From NCBI GenBank assembly GCA_024516035.1, contig CM044961.1, positions 2,106,020 through 2,170,019 on the forward strand: DNA of 64,000 bases, read 5' to 3'. The position numbers and the translations under genes were made by a program. Below, piece by piece: positions 52,809-63,765 of the stretch. The notes beneath the pieces were generated by a model, which did no database searches, was not told where the DNA came from, and saw nothing but the letters and a program-made list of their open reading frames with translations. Every line of letters begins with the position of its first letter. Within the stretch, counting starts at the first letter, position 1. The stretch is from Bactericera cockerelli (taxonomy: Eukaryota > Arthropoda > Insecta > Hemiptera > Triozidae).

Positions 52809-54372
52809 TTATTTTGTATGAGGCTTGAAATTACCGTTTGTAACATATTTATGATAATGGTATTTTGAGACATTAGTTGACTGAACATGCTTTTGAATTC
52901 TTGTAAGAATGTTGTGAGGGTTGTTTCTTCATTGGGTGGTGATTGACTTTGATTGAGGTTGGTTACGTCAGCGTATGTGCGTGTTTGTGTGGTATTGTTA
53001 TTGATATGTCTGATGTTGCTGTGTTGTGCGTTTGTTATTGTATGATTTGATGGCAATGTGTTGTTTGTTTGTGTTTCCTGCCTGTATGGGTTAGTTGGTT
53101 GATTTTGTTGTCTGTGTTGTTTATTTTGTCTCAAAGTTTGCAGATCCTTGTATACAGTGCAACCCTTGTAGTTGGCAGGGTGTGGGCCCTCACAAAGCGC
53201 ACATTTTGCGGGTATATCACGAGGTTTCGTACAGGAAGTTGAACTGTGGCCTTGTCCACACTTCACACAAGAGTAAGGGCGAGTCAATACGTTTAGGAAA
53301 GGGTGTAACTTTTGGGTCAACATACACTTGACATCTAGTGCATGAACAGTGTTTGTAGACTTTCTAGGTGGTTCAACTGAGAATTTTCATTTGAGGATAT
53401 ATTTGAGGTCATAAATGTCTTTGTTATTCTCGGCTGGCTCGAGATCGACAAAGAATAGGTTGAGGGGGGTTTTTTGTGGTACGATGAGTGATGTTCATTA
53501 TATTTCTACTTTTAAAGCCGAACCTTCTAGATCGGTTTTGATTCTTCAATAGGAATAGAATAGTGTACATGTTAAGAACAACTCTGTATGATCTATCTTG
53601 TTTAATTTGATAGGTATGAAGATGATGTTGATATCTCGCATGTGTCGTCAAGGGATCTGTAGGCATCTGGAGTTCTTGGGATTTATTTTGACAGTGTCAT
53701 TCGCAAGGGTTTCGGATGGAGTTAATCAGCTTCTTGTAAAACCATTCCGATGTTTGCCTTCATTTGTTGAAAGTTAATGGACTCCGTGGATGAAAACGGT
53801 GGTGGGGCGGCGGGAAGGTTTTGGCTGTGGTGTTGGTTGTGCAGGGGAGTTGTTGGATGGATTCTTGACCGGACATATCCACATCCTCATCGTCATCGTC
53901 AACTGCGATGGGTTGATATTGGGATGGCGTTATAGTGACAGGGTGAGTAGGAACCTCAGCTCTTTTTATTTTGATCTTCAAAGACCTTCGTTTAGGGCAT
54001 TCTTCCTTTTGTTAGGCCTGACGATTTGCCAGCTATTGCTTTCGCTATGGTTTCTGCGTTAGTGTGTGATGATAGGCTGGGTTGGATTGATGTTGGGTGA
54101 GACCATCTTGTGGAGTTAAAGGTAGCTTAGGAGTGATAGATGGTGAATAAGCTTTGGTTCATGTACTGTTGCTGGTAAATTCTGGAGAAGTGAGCAGGGG
54201 TGGATGCTGATAGCTGAAGATTCAGATTGGGCGGAGCTAGGATGCCAGTCGACGTCGCCGTTGTGGTGGTGACTGTGGTTGTACATAAAGTATTGGAGGA
54301 GCTGCAGGAGATCGCTAGGTCCTCGGGGTGAGTATCCATGTCACCGTCATTTGTTGATAATTTGGTAGCCAA
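52805..54372 (-). pseudogene. Jockey gag, interrupted
   Basis: The intact 3' part (52805-53323) has zinc-knuckle motifs CVKCGQGHSSTSC and CALCEGPHPANYKGC. Upstream, in the same frame as that part, LNLFFVDLEPAENNKDIYD and KFSVEPPRKS are recognisable Jockey gag sequence but are separated by an in-frame TGA. Further upstream pieces (53424-53666, 53760-53981, 54127-54372) lie in other frames, showing at least two frameshifts. The gag product is therefore unlikely to be made whole, and this copy would depend on others. Confidence 0.8.
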
Positions 54373-54425
54373 ATTTTGGCTGGGGTAGTATCACGATACT
54401 ATTCAGTGATTGGGATAGTAACAAA

Positions 54426-55214
54426 GGTAGAGTGTCGCAGTGTCCCCGTACTAGAGCTGATACAGTGACCAGCACTAAGCTCGTCGCTGTACCTGCTGAA
54501 CGTGTGGGTAAACTTTGTAGATACACTTGAGGAAAAATTGAACTTATTTATGATAACAGGTAAATGAAATAATTAGAAATTAATTTCATTTTGATAAAAT
54601 AAAAATACAAACGTACGTAAGAGAGAGAACTATCACCTATGCAGGTAAAGTGATAACAAAAAAATAAAAAAAGGAAAGTTGTTCGTGAAATAACATTCGT
54701 CGCGTTGAAATATCTGTTTGGAAGTGTCTGTTCTCCGGAGGAAAAGTAAACTTTTTCATTTTCATTGCCACAACTTTTCCGCCGTGGCAACTTTTGTGCA
54801 GGCTCAAAGGCGGTGGTGTCTGAGAGCTTAAAAAAGGCGAAAAGATATACATAATAAATTTTTATACATTATACATAATTATACATTTTAATAATATTTT
54901 TGAAATAGAACATGGTGCAATATTAATTATAAAACATAATCTACAGGGTCCGCGTACGATATGTCGTCGCTAAAATAGAACTCAACAATGAAAGCAGAGA
55001 TATTTAACGTCCTTAATTTTATAGAACATTTTTTTTTTTTTTTTTTTTCAATTATAATACTCATTTTTCAATCATAATAAAATAAAATTTATTTGTGTGA
55101 AGCACAGTCGCGATGTCACAAAGAATCAAACTCGTCTCGTTAAAAATATTTGCCAAACCGAGGACTCCAACCATCGATCTCGATATTCAGAACTTTAGTA
55201 TTCACTTTGCCCTA
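54426..55214. other. non-coding sequence
   Basis: No supported gene. A T-run is at 55030-55048 and AT-rich sequence surrounds it. Short frames here lack motifs. Confidence 0.45.
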
Positions 55215-55445
55215 GCGCTAGCATGCTCGGCTTGCACTTCAAGTGACCCTGCTTTGAATACCGGCGGGATTGGATTTTTTTCGGCTCTGTATTTTGGATG
55301 TCGGGGCCTACCCTAGCCTCATGAGGACAATATCGGGGTGGTTATAGAGTGGACAACGACCAGTGGTGGCTGCACAAGATTGATAGTGGAATATGATGAT
55401 TGGTTGGAGATACGATGCATTAGCATTACTTATCACAATGTTCAT
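55215..55445 (+). repeat. tRNA-like SINE (family E)
   Basis: GCATGCTCGGCTTGCACTTC, TTTGAATACCGGCGGGATTG and the tail GATTGGTTGGAGATACGATG match in order the 63160-63465 copy (GCATGCTCGACCTGTCACCC, TTCGAATCCTGGCGGGGACG, GGTTGGATGGAGATAAAATA). A related antisense piece is at 27355-27450. Confidence 0.65.
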
Positions 55446-57435
55446 GCTACCCACTAACAAATTGTAACATTATAAAACAGATAAAAAGCTGACCATACAG
55501 CTTGAAACAGCAACATAATTATTTGCAAGGACTGTGTGCTGAAGAGAGCTGATAAGCTCAAAACAGCTATCCAGGTATGTTCTGGTTCTCTTTTTTTTAG
55601 TTCTTTCACAAGTAAAAACAAAGGTACATGAAGGATTACATGAATATAAAAGATTAAACAACATTAAGCACATACATATAACAATAAGGATTTATAAACA
55701 ATAAAACAATTTTTGTGATTACTAATAAAATAATGCCAATGCATGTTTATCAACTAGTTAATGGGTAGCGGTATTGTTTTCAATCAGAGTGTAGGTATTT
55801 TCGTATATTGTGTGTATGTTATTTATAGATTGTGTTCTAGTTGAGCATATGTCGATGCTGTGTGTGTATCTATTGTATAAGCCAAGTTTTCTGATCAATC
55901 ACAGATTCTGATATTCATTTATATATAAAAAATTGTATTTTATTTTGGACTAGTAAAATAATAATTTTTATGAACGCCTGAAAACTTTTTGATTACACAA
56001 TGTGCAATATTTTAAAATAGTTATATTAATAATAATATATAATTTTTCTTATATTCACTTGGCTTATCATAATCAGTTGGAAAACCGTTTTTTCATTTTA
56101 CATGGCGCGTTGCATGTTATGCAGAATGTGCAGATGATGGTGATGCACAATAACTTCAAAGGATTCCATTTACATTATTACTTAAACAATATGAGAAATG
56201 AAAACTTACTAGAATATGATTACGTTTTATAAACGCCTGAAAACTTTGTAGTTGTGCAATGTGCAACAATATTTCAATGTATAATAGAATTATGAACTGA
56301 GATTTTACGTTCCCTTTAAACATGTACTGCTTTGATCCTTGATTCAAATTAAAATAGATTTTTTACCATCCACCAAACAAGGTAAAATGGATGGTGAATA
56401 TTTATTTCTGGCTTGGGGACTATAAACAGGGAGTAGACCAGCATTGGCTTGGTTCAATTATTAGCCTCCTTGTAAAGACATTGGTAGAAGTGCTCAGTCA
56501 TTCCTCCATTCTCTGTAGAAATTATTTGCGATTTAATGTAGCTGGATTTGTATCTAGCATGATTTCGGCGAGGGAAATTATGCTAGATACAAATTCCTCC
56601 ACTGTCTGGCTACCATTGTTCACGATGACACCACCCTATGATGATGATATTTATTTTATTACTAAAATAAAAAACCATTCACTATCCCTTTAACCCTGCT
56701 TTCATTCACTTGTATAACCATTTTATAGCTTCTCAGTTGAGTAAATAAATTTAATGTGTAAATTAATAGATACACTGTGTGCTCTATGTGCAGTTAATAG
56801 CGATGCACTTTGAGAACAAAAGATTCTGTTTATTGTCACTTGTATATTGTATAAGCTTGAGAGTTTTTAACAACTTAACATAAGACCTGTCTAATGTTTA
56901 GAGCAGTAATGACTTAGGTACTATATGTTTGTGCTTTGTACTATGAACAAGTGAACATTGTTCTATTTAAAGTAAAGTCTGTCTCATAAAATACAATGGC
57001 TTCAGTACTCTTCAGTTACTTATGATTTACTTATATGGTATGGAGCAGTACATATTGTTCTCTTAAGCAAGGGCTGACTAGTGTCTATTGTTTCCTAGGA
57101 AGGGAGGATAAGATACGACAGTTACAAGATAAACAACTGCTTTCAAACGACAAACTAACATTATTTTCAATTTTGTGTTAACCCAGCACTTTCATGGGAA
57201 GCATTGTGTCATTTCTGGGATGTGTAAGTTATAAAACTGACCAAAAGTGTCCAGAGTAGCTGTCGTTTCATAGCTACGAAGTAAAAAGCTCTCTGAAACA
57301 CTCATCTTTGATAATAATAATAATAATATAAAATGAGACACAAAGTGGTTTTGAAATAAACCAAGACATGGCCTTAACGCTTCAAAACATAAGCTGAAAC
57401 TGTTTCTTAGAAAACCGGTGATGATTAGGGGCCAA
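55446..57435. other. non-coding region with short repeats
   Basis: Contains direct repeats GAACGCCTGAAAACTTT (about 55974) and AAACGCCTGAAAACTTT (about 56231), and the 56412-56650 copy of the 39.4-kb repeat. That copy differs by an insertion with the inverted pair TTTGTATCTAGCATGATTT / AAATTATGCTAGATACAAA near 56546-56592. No gene is supported. Confidence 0.5.
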
Positions 57436-57582
57436 ATTATGAAACAGGATTAGAATAAATCTAAATGGACACTATCCCTTAACTCAGGCGATAGTGCGAT
57501 GTGATTGGTTGAAACTCCAACTAGAGGGCGTGTTAAGGGATAGTGTCCACTTTGATTAAATTTAATCCTGTTTCATAATTCT
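57436..57582. repeat. 147-bp MITE
   Basis: ATTATGAAACAGGATTAGAA at the left is inverted at the right as TTTAATCCTGTTTCATAAT. Inner arms GGACACTATCCCTTAAC and GTTAAGGGATAGTGTCC are perfect complements. Hairpin-forming, no ORF. Confidence 0.85.
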
Positions 57583-59631
57583 AATTGACTAATTAGTTTG
57601 GAGCTAATGGAGGACTGTCCTCAACCAAAAGTTTCGACTGCTTTATGAGTAATCTCAATAGCAACTAAATTTCATTATCAATACAATAAAATAGGTACTA
57701 GGTACAATGGTACATGATTGAATATACATATATGTATACTTGTATAGAGTGTCCAAGCTCTGTTTTTTGAGAAAATTTCAAAATCTGCAACAGGAGACAT
57801 TCTAAGACCAAAATAATTTTAGTAGTTTTCGAAAAATAAAAAAAGATTCACTCGAAAAAAAAGTTTTCACCTGAAAAATGAACTTTAACTTGTTGAAAAG
57901 AAGTTGAGAAAAAAAAGCTTGACCACCTTGTATGACAGTGTGACATTCCAGCTCCTTCTTCGTACGGTAAATTTCCAACCAGCTTGTCCCATTCTGAAGG
58001 TTCTTTTACTCTTCAATTCACTCTTCTGCATTATGATCGAAATATTCGCTCACACTTGAATTCACACGAAAGTCAAATCTGAAAGCTCGGAAGGGGTTTC
58101 TCTCGATTCGTTCAGATTGAACATGAAAAGTAATTGGAAAACTTTATAGCCTCGAACTTTCAACAATTAAACTCCGGTTCGTTGCTTATGCGTGTTCCTT
58201 GAAGAGTTTCCACTTCTTAGAACTTATTCAAACTCCCATGAATCACTCATCGTGAAAGTTGTAATATTTCGAGACGTATGAGAAATCTAATTTGAAATGG
58301 CAGGACCCGAGCTTTTCCTTTCCAATTAAATTAAAGTTATCATATTTGTCTTAATCACTGCTCAAACTCGCTTTACTAAATAATTGCTTAATATGGGACT
58401 TGAACCACAGACCTTCGATTGCAAGGGCGCCACCTTAGCTACTCAGGTCCAGTTAAATTATTTCAGCCTCCATGGTATAACAGTTGTGCCTGCTTGTGAG
58501 ATCTTGAGTTCAAGCCCTGGGTTCTATAGAATTTTTTAACATGTTACCTCCCAAGTAAAAAACACGTGATATTGGTATTTCCAGCAGAAATAATTCTGTT
58601 TTAATAAAATTGATTTACAATACAAACTCATTATGGTAAGGTCCAAGCAAAATAATATGTATAATGATAAATATAATAATAATGCTTTTTCTTTGTGTTA
58701 TTATGTCACAATTTTAGTGGGTAGCGCAGAATCATAGGACTTTACCACATTAATTTACAATATCTTGTTTTATTTGTTTGCCTATGATTCTGCCACTGGT
58801 CGCTGCTTCACATCAAAGCAGCTACTCATTTTTCCTCACGAGGTATGAGTGGACCCCGAACATCCAAGTACAGAGCAGAAAAAATCCTCCCCCGCTGGAA
58901 ATCGAACCCAGATCACCATGTGTGCAATGCCTAGCGCGCTAACTCACTCTGCCACAGTGACTACTGATAAATATGTATATGTTCTACACTTTTCACAACA
59001 TACCTTCGTAACTTACAAAATAATTATGCATAATTACATTAAAATCACAGCTATTTTTTTTATTCTATTTTATAATATCACATTTTATAAAATCAAAGCT
59101 ATCAAACACCTCGGCCGAGGTGTGAAGAACGCCTATACAAAGAAAGAGACAGCCCGGCAGAGTGTAAAGTTACGGAAAACATAGTTCCCATGCATTTCAT
59201 GTACTTTCAGCCAGCGAAAAGTGCAACATGAATTTCAAAAATCGCGATTTTTTTTGCAGAAATGGGCTCTACGTTGAAAAATAAGTTGATTTGACTCTTT
59301 GTTTGACTTCCTAGGCCACCGGGAACCCTATTTTCGAGACCCCCCAACAATCGTGAGAGACATGAAAAGATTCATAATTTTTTTTTTTTTTTTTCTGTTT
59401 TTTTTTCTTCATACGGATCCTTTGAGACCCGACTTCGTGTCTTTAACTTGGCACTGAAGATTAAGTGAGGTGTCTAAAGTGATCAATATATAATGGAGAT
59501 GAGCCCGGACCAAAAAAAAATTCTAAATTATAAGCGGCGGCCCATTTGGGCGGCCTCGGGTTTTGGGAGCCCAAATCAGGAATTGAAGGATAATACTAGT
59601 CTTAAGTGGTATCAAATGAAAGATCTTGATA
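57583..59631. other. non-coding region with SINEs
   Basis: Contains a family-A SINE (about 58330-58452, -), a tRNA-like piece with GAGTTCAAGCCCTGGG near 58503, a family-B SINE (about 58830-58970, -), and the second copy of the repeat that interrupts gene C (59101-59280). No gene is supported. Confidence 0.55.
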
Positions 59632-59910
59632 CAAGCACCTGAGTGTCACCTTCTCCTCTCCATCCTCAGGTGTGTACCCAGTCCCGTGTGTGTGTTCCTC
59701 CTCCACCCTGTCCCTGTCCTGTAGACAAGCACCTGAGTGTCACCTTCTCCTCTCCATCCTCAGGTGTGTACCCAGTCCCGTGTGTGTGTTCCTCCTCTAC
59801 CCTGTCCCTGTCCTGTAGACAAGCACCTGAGTGTCACCTTCTCCTCTCCATCCTCAGGTGTGTACCCAGTCCCGTGTGTATGTGTGTCCTCCTCGTCCCT
59901 GTCCATGTAA
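59632..59910 (+). repeat. 94-bp tandem repeats upstream of the RLE element
   Basis: Three copies (starts 59632, 59726, 59820) of a 94-bp GC-richer unit beginning CAAGCACCTGAGTGTCACCT and containing CCAGTCCCGTGTGTGTGTTC. Located about 120 bp before the ORF at 60028. Some non-LTR elements carry 5' tandem monomers with promoter activity, so this could be the element's 5' UTR (inference). Confidence 0.8.
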
Positions 59911-60027
59911 GGTAAAGTAAACGTCGCCGCTTCGACTGTTGTTCGAGAAATCGAAGGTTCTCCATCTTGGCTGAACTCTTGCCGTCCATATGAACAGAAT
60001 ACTTCGTTTTGAAAAAAGTCGCAAAAT

Positions 60028-63003
60028 ATGTCTCAATCAACATCGACTGGAGATCGAGGCGTCCAGGTCAGTAATCGGGATCCCAGATATCTTAGACCTC
60101 GTTTTAAACATCCGTCTTCTTCCTCCGAAGAGTCCTCAACTGAAGATACACAGAACCAATCATCTCAAAGCACAAAAAATGTATCATACGCTCCGCGATT
60201 GCCATGTCCTCACTCACCCCATCGAACTTATAAAACTCAAAGAACATTAAATGTTCATCTCAAGAGAAAACACAACGATGTTTTGACGATGAATTCATCA
60301 GTCTCGCCAACAACTGAAACAACACCTGTAGAATCTCTAATGGAAGAACTAATGTCTATTAAATCACGAGTCCGAACGCTGAGAAGAATACCAAAAGCTG
60401 CCAGATACGCTGCTGCTGATAAGTTGAGTCGCATAATTGAAAATTGCATTGCAAAAAAAGAAATCATTGGGTTTAGAGATTTACTGTATTTTGCACTATT
60501 TTCCTTCAATATATCCCATCAAACCAATCTTAATATTTCTCTTACTAAAAGGATAAAGAACAATATAGCTACTCAGTCTTTGCAAGAAAATACTATCAAT
60601 TTACGTTATGATAAAAAGAATAAAAAGAAAGATCTTACAAAACTAGTAGAAAGCAAAGTAGCCGATTTTGATATCAAAGGTGCTGTAAGAGTTCTAAGTT
60701 CAGACGATACCTTTTGTCCATTCAATGATGAAACTTTTGAAGAACTCAAAACAAAGCACCCTTCACCTTCAAGAACTTTAGATTTCCCACCAGCACCTTC
60801 TGAAAATCTCATTCCCTTGACAGCAAATGAAATGGATATCAGAAGAGCGATAAATTCATTTCCTGCTGGTTCTGCGGCTGGACTGGACGGTATGCGACCA
60901 CAGTTCTTAAAAGATGTCATCTCAAAATCTGCGGGAGAAGCTGGTGAACGCGTCCTCACTTCCATCACCAAGTTCTGCAACTTTCTTCTAGCTGGACAAC
61001 TACCTGGAGATCTTTGTCAAATTTTCTACGGAGCATCGCTGTGTGCATTGCGGAAAAAAGAGGGAGGTTTGCGACCCATAGCTATTGGAAATGTTTTCCG
61101 ACGCTTGGTCGGAAAGATAGCTTGCTTCCATGTAAGAAATATTTCTACCGATTATCTCCTTCCTCACCAAGTTGGTGTGTCTGCTAAAAGTGGTTGTGAG
61201 GCAGCTATTCACGCCACTAGGACATTTATACACGAAGAACAAAACGTTAACAAGATTGTATTGAAAGTTGATTGGAGGAACGCGTTCAACAGCGTAGAAA
61301 GAGATGTGATCTTGAAAGAAGTAAGAGATAAGTTTCCTACAATCTACCCTTTTCTCTATCAATGTTACAGGGACAAAACGTATTTGAATTTTGGAATGCA
61401 AAATATTTGGTCTGAAGTGGGCGCTCAGCAGGGAGACCCATGTGGAGCTTTGATATTCAGTGCAGCTATTCACCCTATTATAACAAAGTTGAAATCAGAA
61501 GTTAATATCTGGTACCTAGATGATGGAACAATAGCTGGCGAACACGATACGGTTCTGAAAGATCTTAATTTTCTCATCCGAGAGGCCAAAGAGATTGGAT
61601 TAGAAATTAATCCCAGCAAATGTGAGCTCTATTTCTGTTCCAATACTATTGTAAAAAATGTTCTAGATCAATTTAAGGAGTTAGCCCCTGCCATCAAACT
61701 AACTCGTAAAGAAGATTTCACTTTACTTGGTGCGCCATTGTGTGATGAATCTTTCAAATCTAACATTGAAAAGAAAACATGCAAAGTTTTAAATTTATTA
61801 GAAAGAGCAACTAAACTTACTTCCCATGTTGCTTATACCTTGTTAAAGAACTGTTTGTATGTACCAAAATTTAGTTTTCTTCTACGCTGCAGCCCGTTTT
61901 GGAAGTTTCCTGATGTCTGTGAAAACCTGGACAACGCATTAAAATCTTCATTTGAAATAATATTGAACATGAATTTGAAGAACAATGAATGGGAACAATC
62001 GTGTTTACCCATCAGTAAAGGAGGTATGGGATTAAGAAAAATTCAAGATATATGTTTACCAGCATTCTTAGCCTCGGTCCATAGTGTAGATACTTTGGTA
62101 TCTAGAATTCTTCCCCCACAGGATACCAAAGTCAATATTCACATGTACACCGAGGCATTGGATACCTGGAGGAATGCTTATGTCACCATGCCTGAAGTGC
62201 TAGATTCGCAAAAAAGTTGGGATGACGTCAGTGTTTGCAACATCATGGACACAAAAATACAATTATCTACCCCGGAAGACTCAGCACGAATCAAAGCCCT
62301 TCAAAGAACAGAATCGAATGCATGGCTTCATGCAATGCCATCCACCAATGTTGGTACCAAACTAGATGACATATCCTTCAGATTTTGTGTGGGATTACGA
62401 TTGGGATGCCAGCTATCATATCCCCATGTATGTGTATGTGGTCAGCGTGTTGAGGGGAAGGGAGTGCATGGACTCAGTTGCTCCAAGAGTGCAGGCCGTT
62501 TTTCACGGCACTCAGAACTAAATCAAATCATCCATCGAGCATTGTCAACTATCGGTTTCCATTCCACATTAGAACCCTCCGGCATTTTCCGCAATGATGG
62601 AAAAAGACCGGACGGAATGACACTTATACCTTGGAGCAAAGGCCAGCATCTTGTGTGGGACGTGACCTGTGTGGATACGCTCGCTGCCTCGTACATACAA
62701 AGGACCTCACAAGAGGCTGGCGCAGCAGCAGAATTAGCAAGTGATAAGAAGACGAAAAAATACGAAGCTCTGACACATCAATACTGTTTCTATGGCTTGG
62801 CTGTCGAAACACTGGGACCATTTTCTCGGCAGTTCAAGTCTTTGGTAGACGCAATTTCAGACAAGTTACAACACACATGTGGTGATACCAGGGCCGGGGC
62901 ATTCTTACGCCAACGACTGTCATTGGCAGTCCAGCGTGGAAATGCCTCGAGCCTGGTAGGCACCATGTGTCGTGAGAAGAATGATGACATGTTTGTTATA
63001 TGA
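60028..63003 (+). CDS. RLE-type retrotransposon protein (991 aa): zinc finger, RT, endonuclease
   Basis: Single ORF for a site-preferring non-LTR element. The N-terminus has a C2H2-like finger starting at C60, CPHSPHRTYKTQRTLNVHLK, in which the second cysteine position is serine. The reverse transcriptase has SAAGLDGMRPQFLKD, GGLRPIAIGNVFRRLVGKI, VLKVDWRNAFNSVERD (motif A), AQQGDPCGALIFSAAIH (motif B) and IWYLDDGTIAG (YLDD at 496-499). After the thumb come a C-rich CVCGQRVEGKGVHGLSC knuckle and the endonuclease core RPDGMTLIPW (D862) and WDVTCVDTL (D878). The C-terminal FLRQRLSLAVQRGNASSLVG is shared with the fragment near 18 kb. The frame is uninterrupted. Confidence 0.9.
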   Translation: MSQSTSTGDRGVQVSNRDPRYLRPRFKHPSSSSEESSTEDTQNQSSQSTKNVSYAPRLPCPHSPHRTYKTQRTLNVHLKRKHNDVLTMNSSVSPTTETTPVESLMEELMSIKSRVRTLRRIPKAARYAAADKLSRIIENCIAKKEIIGFRDLLYFALFSFNISHQTNLNISLTKRIKNNIATQSLQENTINLRYDKKNKKKDLTKLVESKVADFDIKGAVRVLSSDDTFCPFNDETFEELKTKHPSPSRTLDFPPAPSENLIPLTANEMDIRRAINSFPAGSAAGLDGMRPQFLKDVISKSAGEAGERVLTSITKFCNFLLAGQLPGDLCQIFYGASLCALRKKEGGLRPIAIGNVFRRLVGKIACFHVRNISTDYLLPHQVGVSAKSGCEAAIHATRTFIHEEQNVNKIVLKVDWRNAFNSVERDVILKEVRDKFPTIYPFLYQCYRDKTYLNFGMQNIWSEVGAQQGDPCGALIFSAAIHPIITKLKSEVNIWYLDDGTIAGEHDTVLKDLNFLIREAKEIGLEINPSKCELYFCSNTIVKNVLDQFKELAPAIKLTRKEDFTLLGAPLCDESFKSNIEKKTCKVLNLLERATKLTSHVAYTLLKNCLYVPKFSFLLRCSPFWKFPDVCENLDNALKSSFEIILNMNLKNNEWEQSCLPISKGGMGLRKIQDICLPAFLASVHSVDTLVSRILPPQDTKVNIHMYTEALDTWRNAYVTMPEVLDSQKSWDDVSVCNIMDTKIQLSTPEDSARIKALQRTESNAWLHAMPSTNVGTKLDDISFRFCVGLRLGCQLSYPHVCVCGQRVEGKGVHGLSCSKSAGRFSRHSELNQIIHRALSTIGFHSTLEPSGIFRNDGKRPDGMTLIPWSKGQHLVWDVTCVDTLAASYIQRTSQEAGAAAELASDKKTKKYEALTHQYCFYGLAVETLGPFSRQFKSLVDAISDKLQHTCGDTRAGAFLRQRLSLAVQRGNASSLVGTMCREKNDDMFVI

Positions 63004-63159
63004 AATATTAAATATTTATGATTAATAAAAAAAAAAAATTCAAATGAAAGGTTGGCAAAATTTTCCGAGATGACCTCGCTCTCCTCTCACTGCAAAATTT
63101 TAAAGTTTAAGTTTCCAAGTATTAATTTAGTTCATTTTCCGTCCGTTCCTGTAGAAGAT

Positions 63160-63465
63160 AACTTTGTCTATTGGTAGCATGCTCGACCTGTCACCCAGTC
63201 AGCAAGGGTTCGAATCCTGGCGGGGACGAAATTTTTTAGCTCTATATTTTCAATTTGGGCTTAACGTTGTTTTGTTTTTCCGATCTTTATATTTGATCTT
63301 CATGACAACCCCATTACCCTCGCGAGGAAAATTTTAGAAGTTGCAGAATTGGACAATGACCTGTGGCGGCATTACGAGATTGATTTTGGACAATCATGGT
63401 TGGATGGAGATAAAATATGATGAATTAGCTCTCATAATGTCGATATTGTCGATGCTACTCACTAA
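63160..63465 (+). repeat. tRNA-like SINE (family E), long copy
   Basis: The head GGTAGCATGCTCGACCTGTC with B box GGGTTCGAATCCTGG resembles a tRNA. The tail matches 55330-55445. The A-box and T-arm are recognisable, but the 3' half of a tRNA is not followed by a proper acceptor stem, so it is not called as a tRNA gene. Confidence 0.65.
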
Positions 63466-63479
63466 AAGTTGTGACAAAG

Positions 63480-63620
63480 TAGTGACTTTGGCCAAGTGGG
63501 TAGCATACTAGGGTTGCACGCACGATGACTGGGGTTCGATCCCCTTGAGGGCAGTTTTTTTTTCTCTGTCCAGTATGTCCGGGGTGCACTCATACCTCGT
63601 GAGGTATTGATAAGGGACTT
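63480..63620 (+). repeat. tRNA-derived SINE (family B), sense copy
   Basis: GCCAAGTGGGTAGCATACTA followed by GGGGTTCGATCCCC (B box) and the tail GTCCGGGGTGCACTCATACC, the sense version of the copies at 673, 37175 and 58830. Confidence 0.7.
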
Positions 63621-63765
63621 CACAACCGAGTTCTCTCCCGCTCATGGTTTTATCAACACCAAATTGTCTCCCGTCGCGTCGATTGCATTTATACCTGATT
63701 TTATACCTACATAGTTTAGGCCTAGCATAAAAATTATAATCGAAACACCTAGGAATCATTGATAT

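Larger units (their letters stand above)
49803..54414 (-). mobile_element. Jockey-clade non-LTR retrotransposon, pol intact, gag broken
   Basis: Minus-strand element. The A-tail appears as the T-run at about 49806-49832, the pol ORF is 50124-52808, and gag sequence lies upstream to about 54372. ATAGTAACAAA is found both beside the tail (about 49791-49801) and at 54415-54425, a candidate 11-bp target duplication that would set the 5' end at 54414, but part of it is A-rich and the match could be chance. Confidence 0.8.
59632..63039 (+). mobile_element. non-LTR retrotransposon with restriction-like endonuclease
   Basis: Includes the tandem 5' repeats, one ORF (60028-63003), a very short 3' UTR and an A-run at about 63028-63039. 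RT followed by a C-terminal PD-(D/E)XK-type endonuclease places it in the R2/CRE/NeSL/R4-type group broadly; I cannot fix the clade. A truncated relative lies at 17910-18140 (-). Confidence 0.75.

Noticed and set aside
54127..54372. Another EAR-like motif (PPNLNLQLS) on the minus strand
   Set aside because: It lies in the N-terminal part of the broken Jockey gag, has no signal peptide or family context, and is probably a chance LxLxL.
63160..63620. tRNA genes (B-box-like sequences here and near 670, 27.4, 28.9, 32.1, 37.2, 38.2, 58.4 and 58.9 kb)
   Set aside because: Each continues into a dispersed repeated tail and none shows a full cloverleaf with acceptor stem, so they are treated as SINEs.
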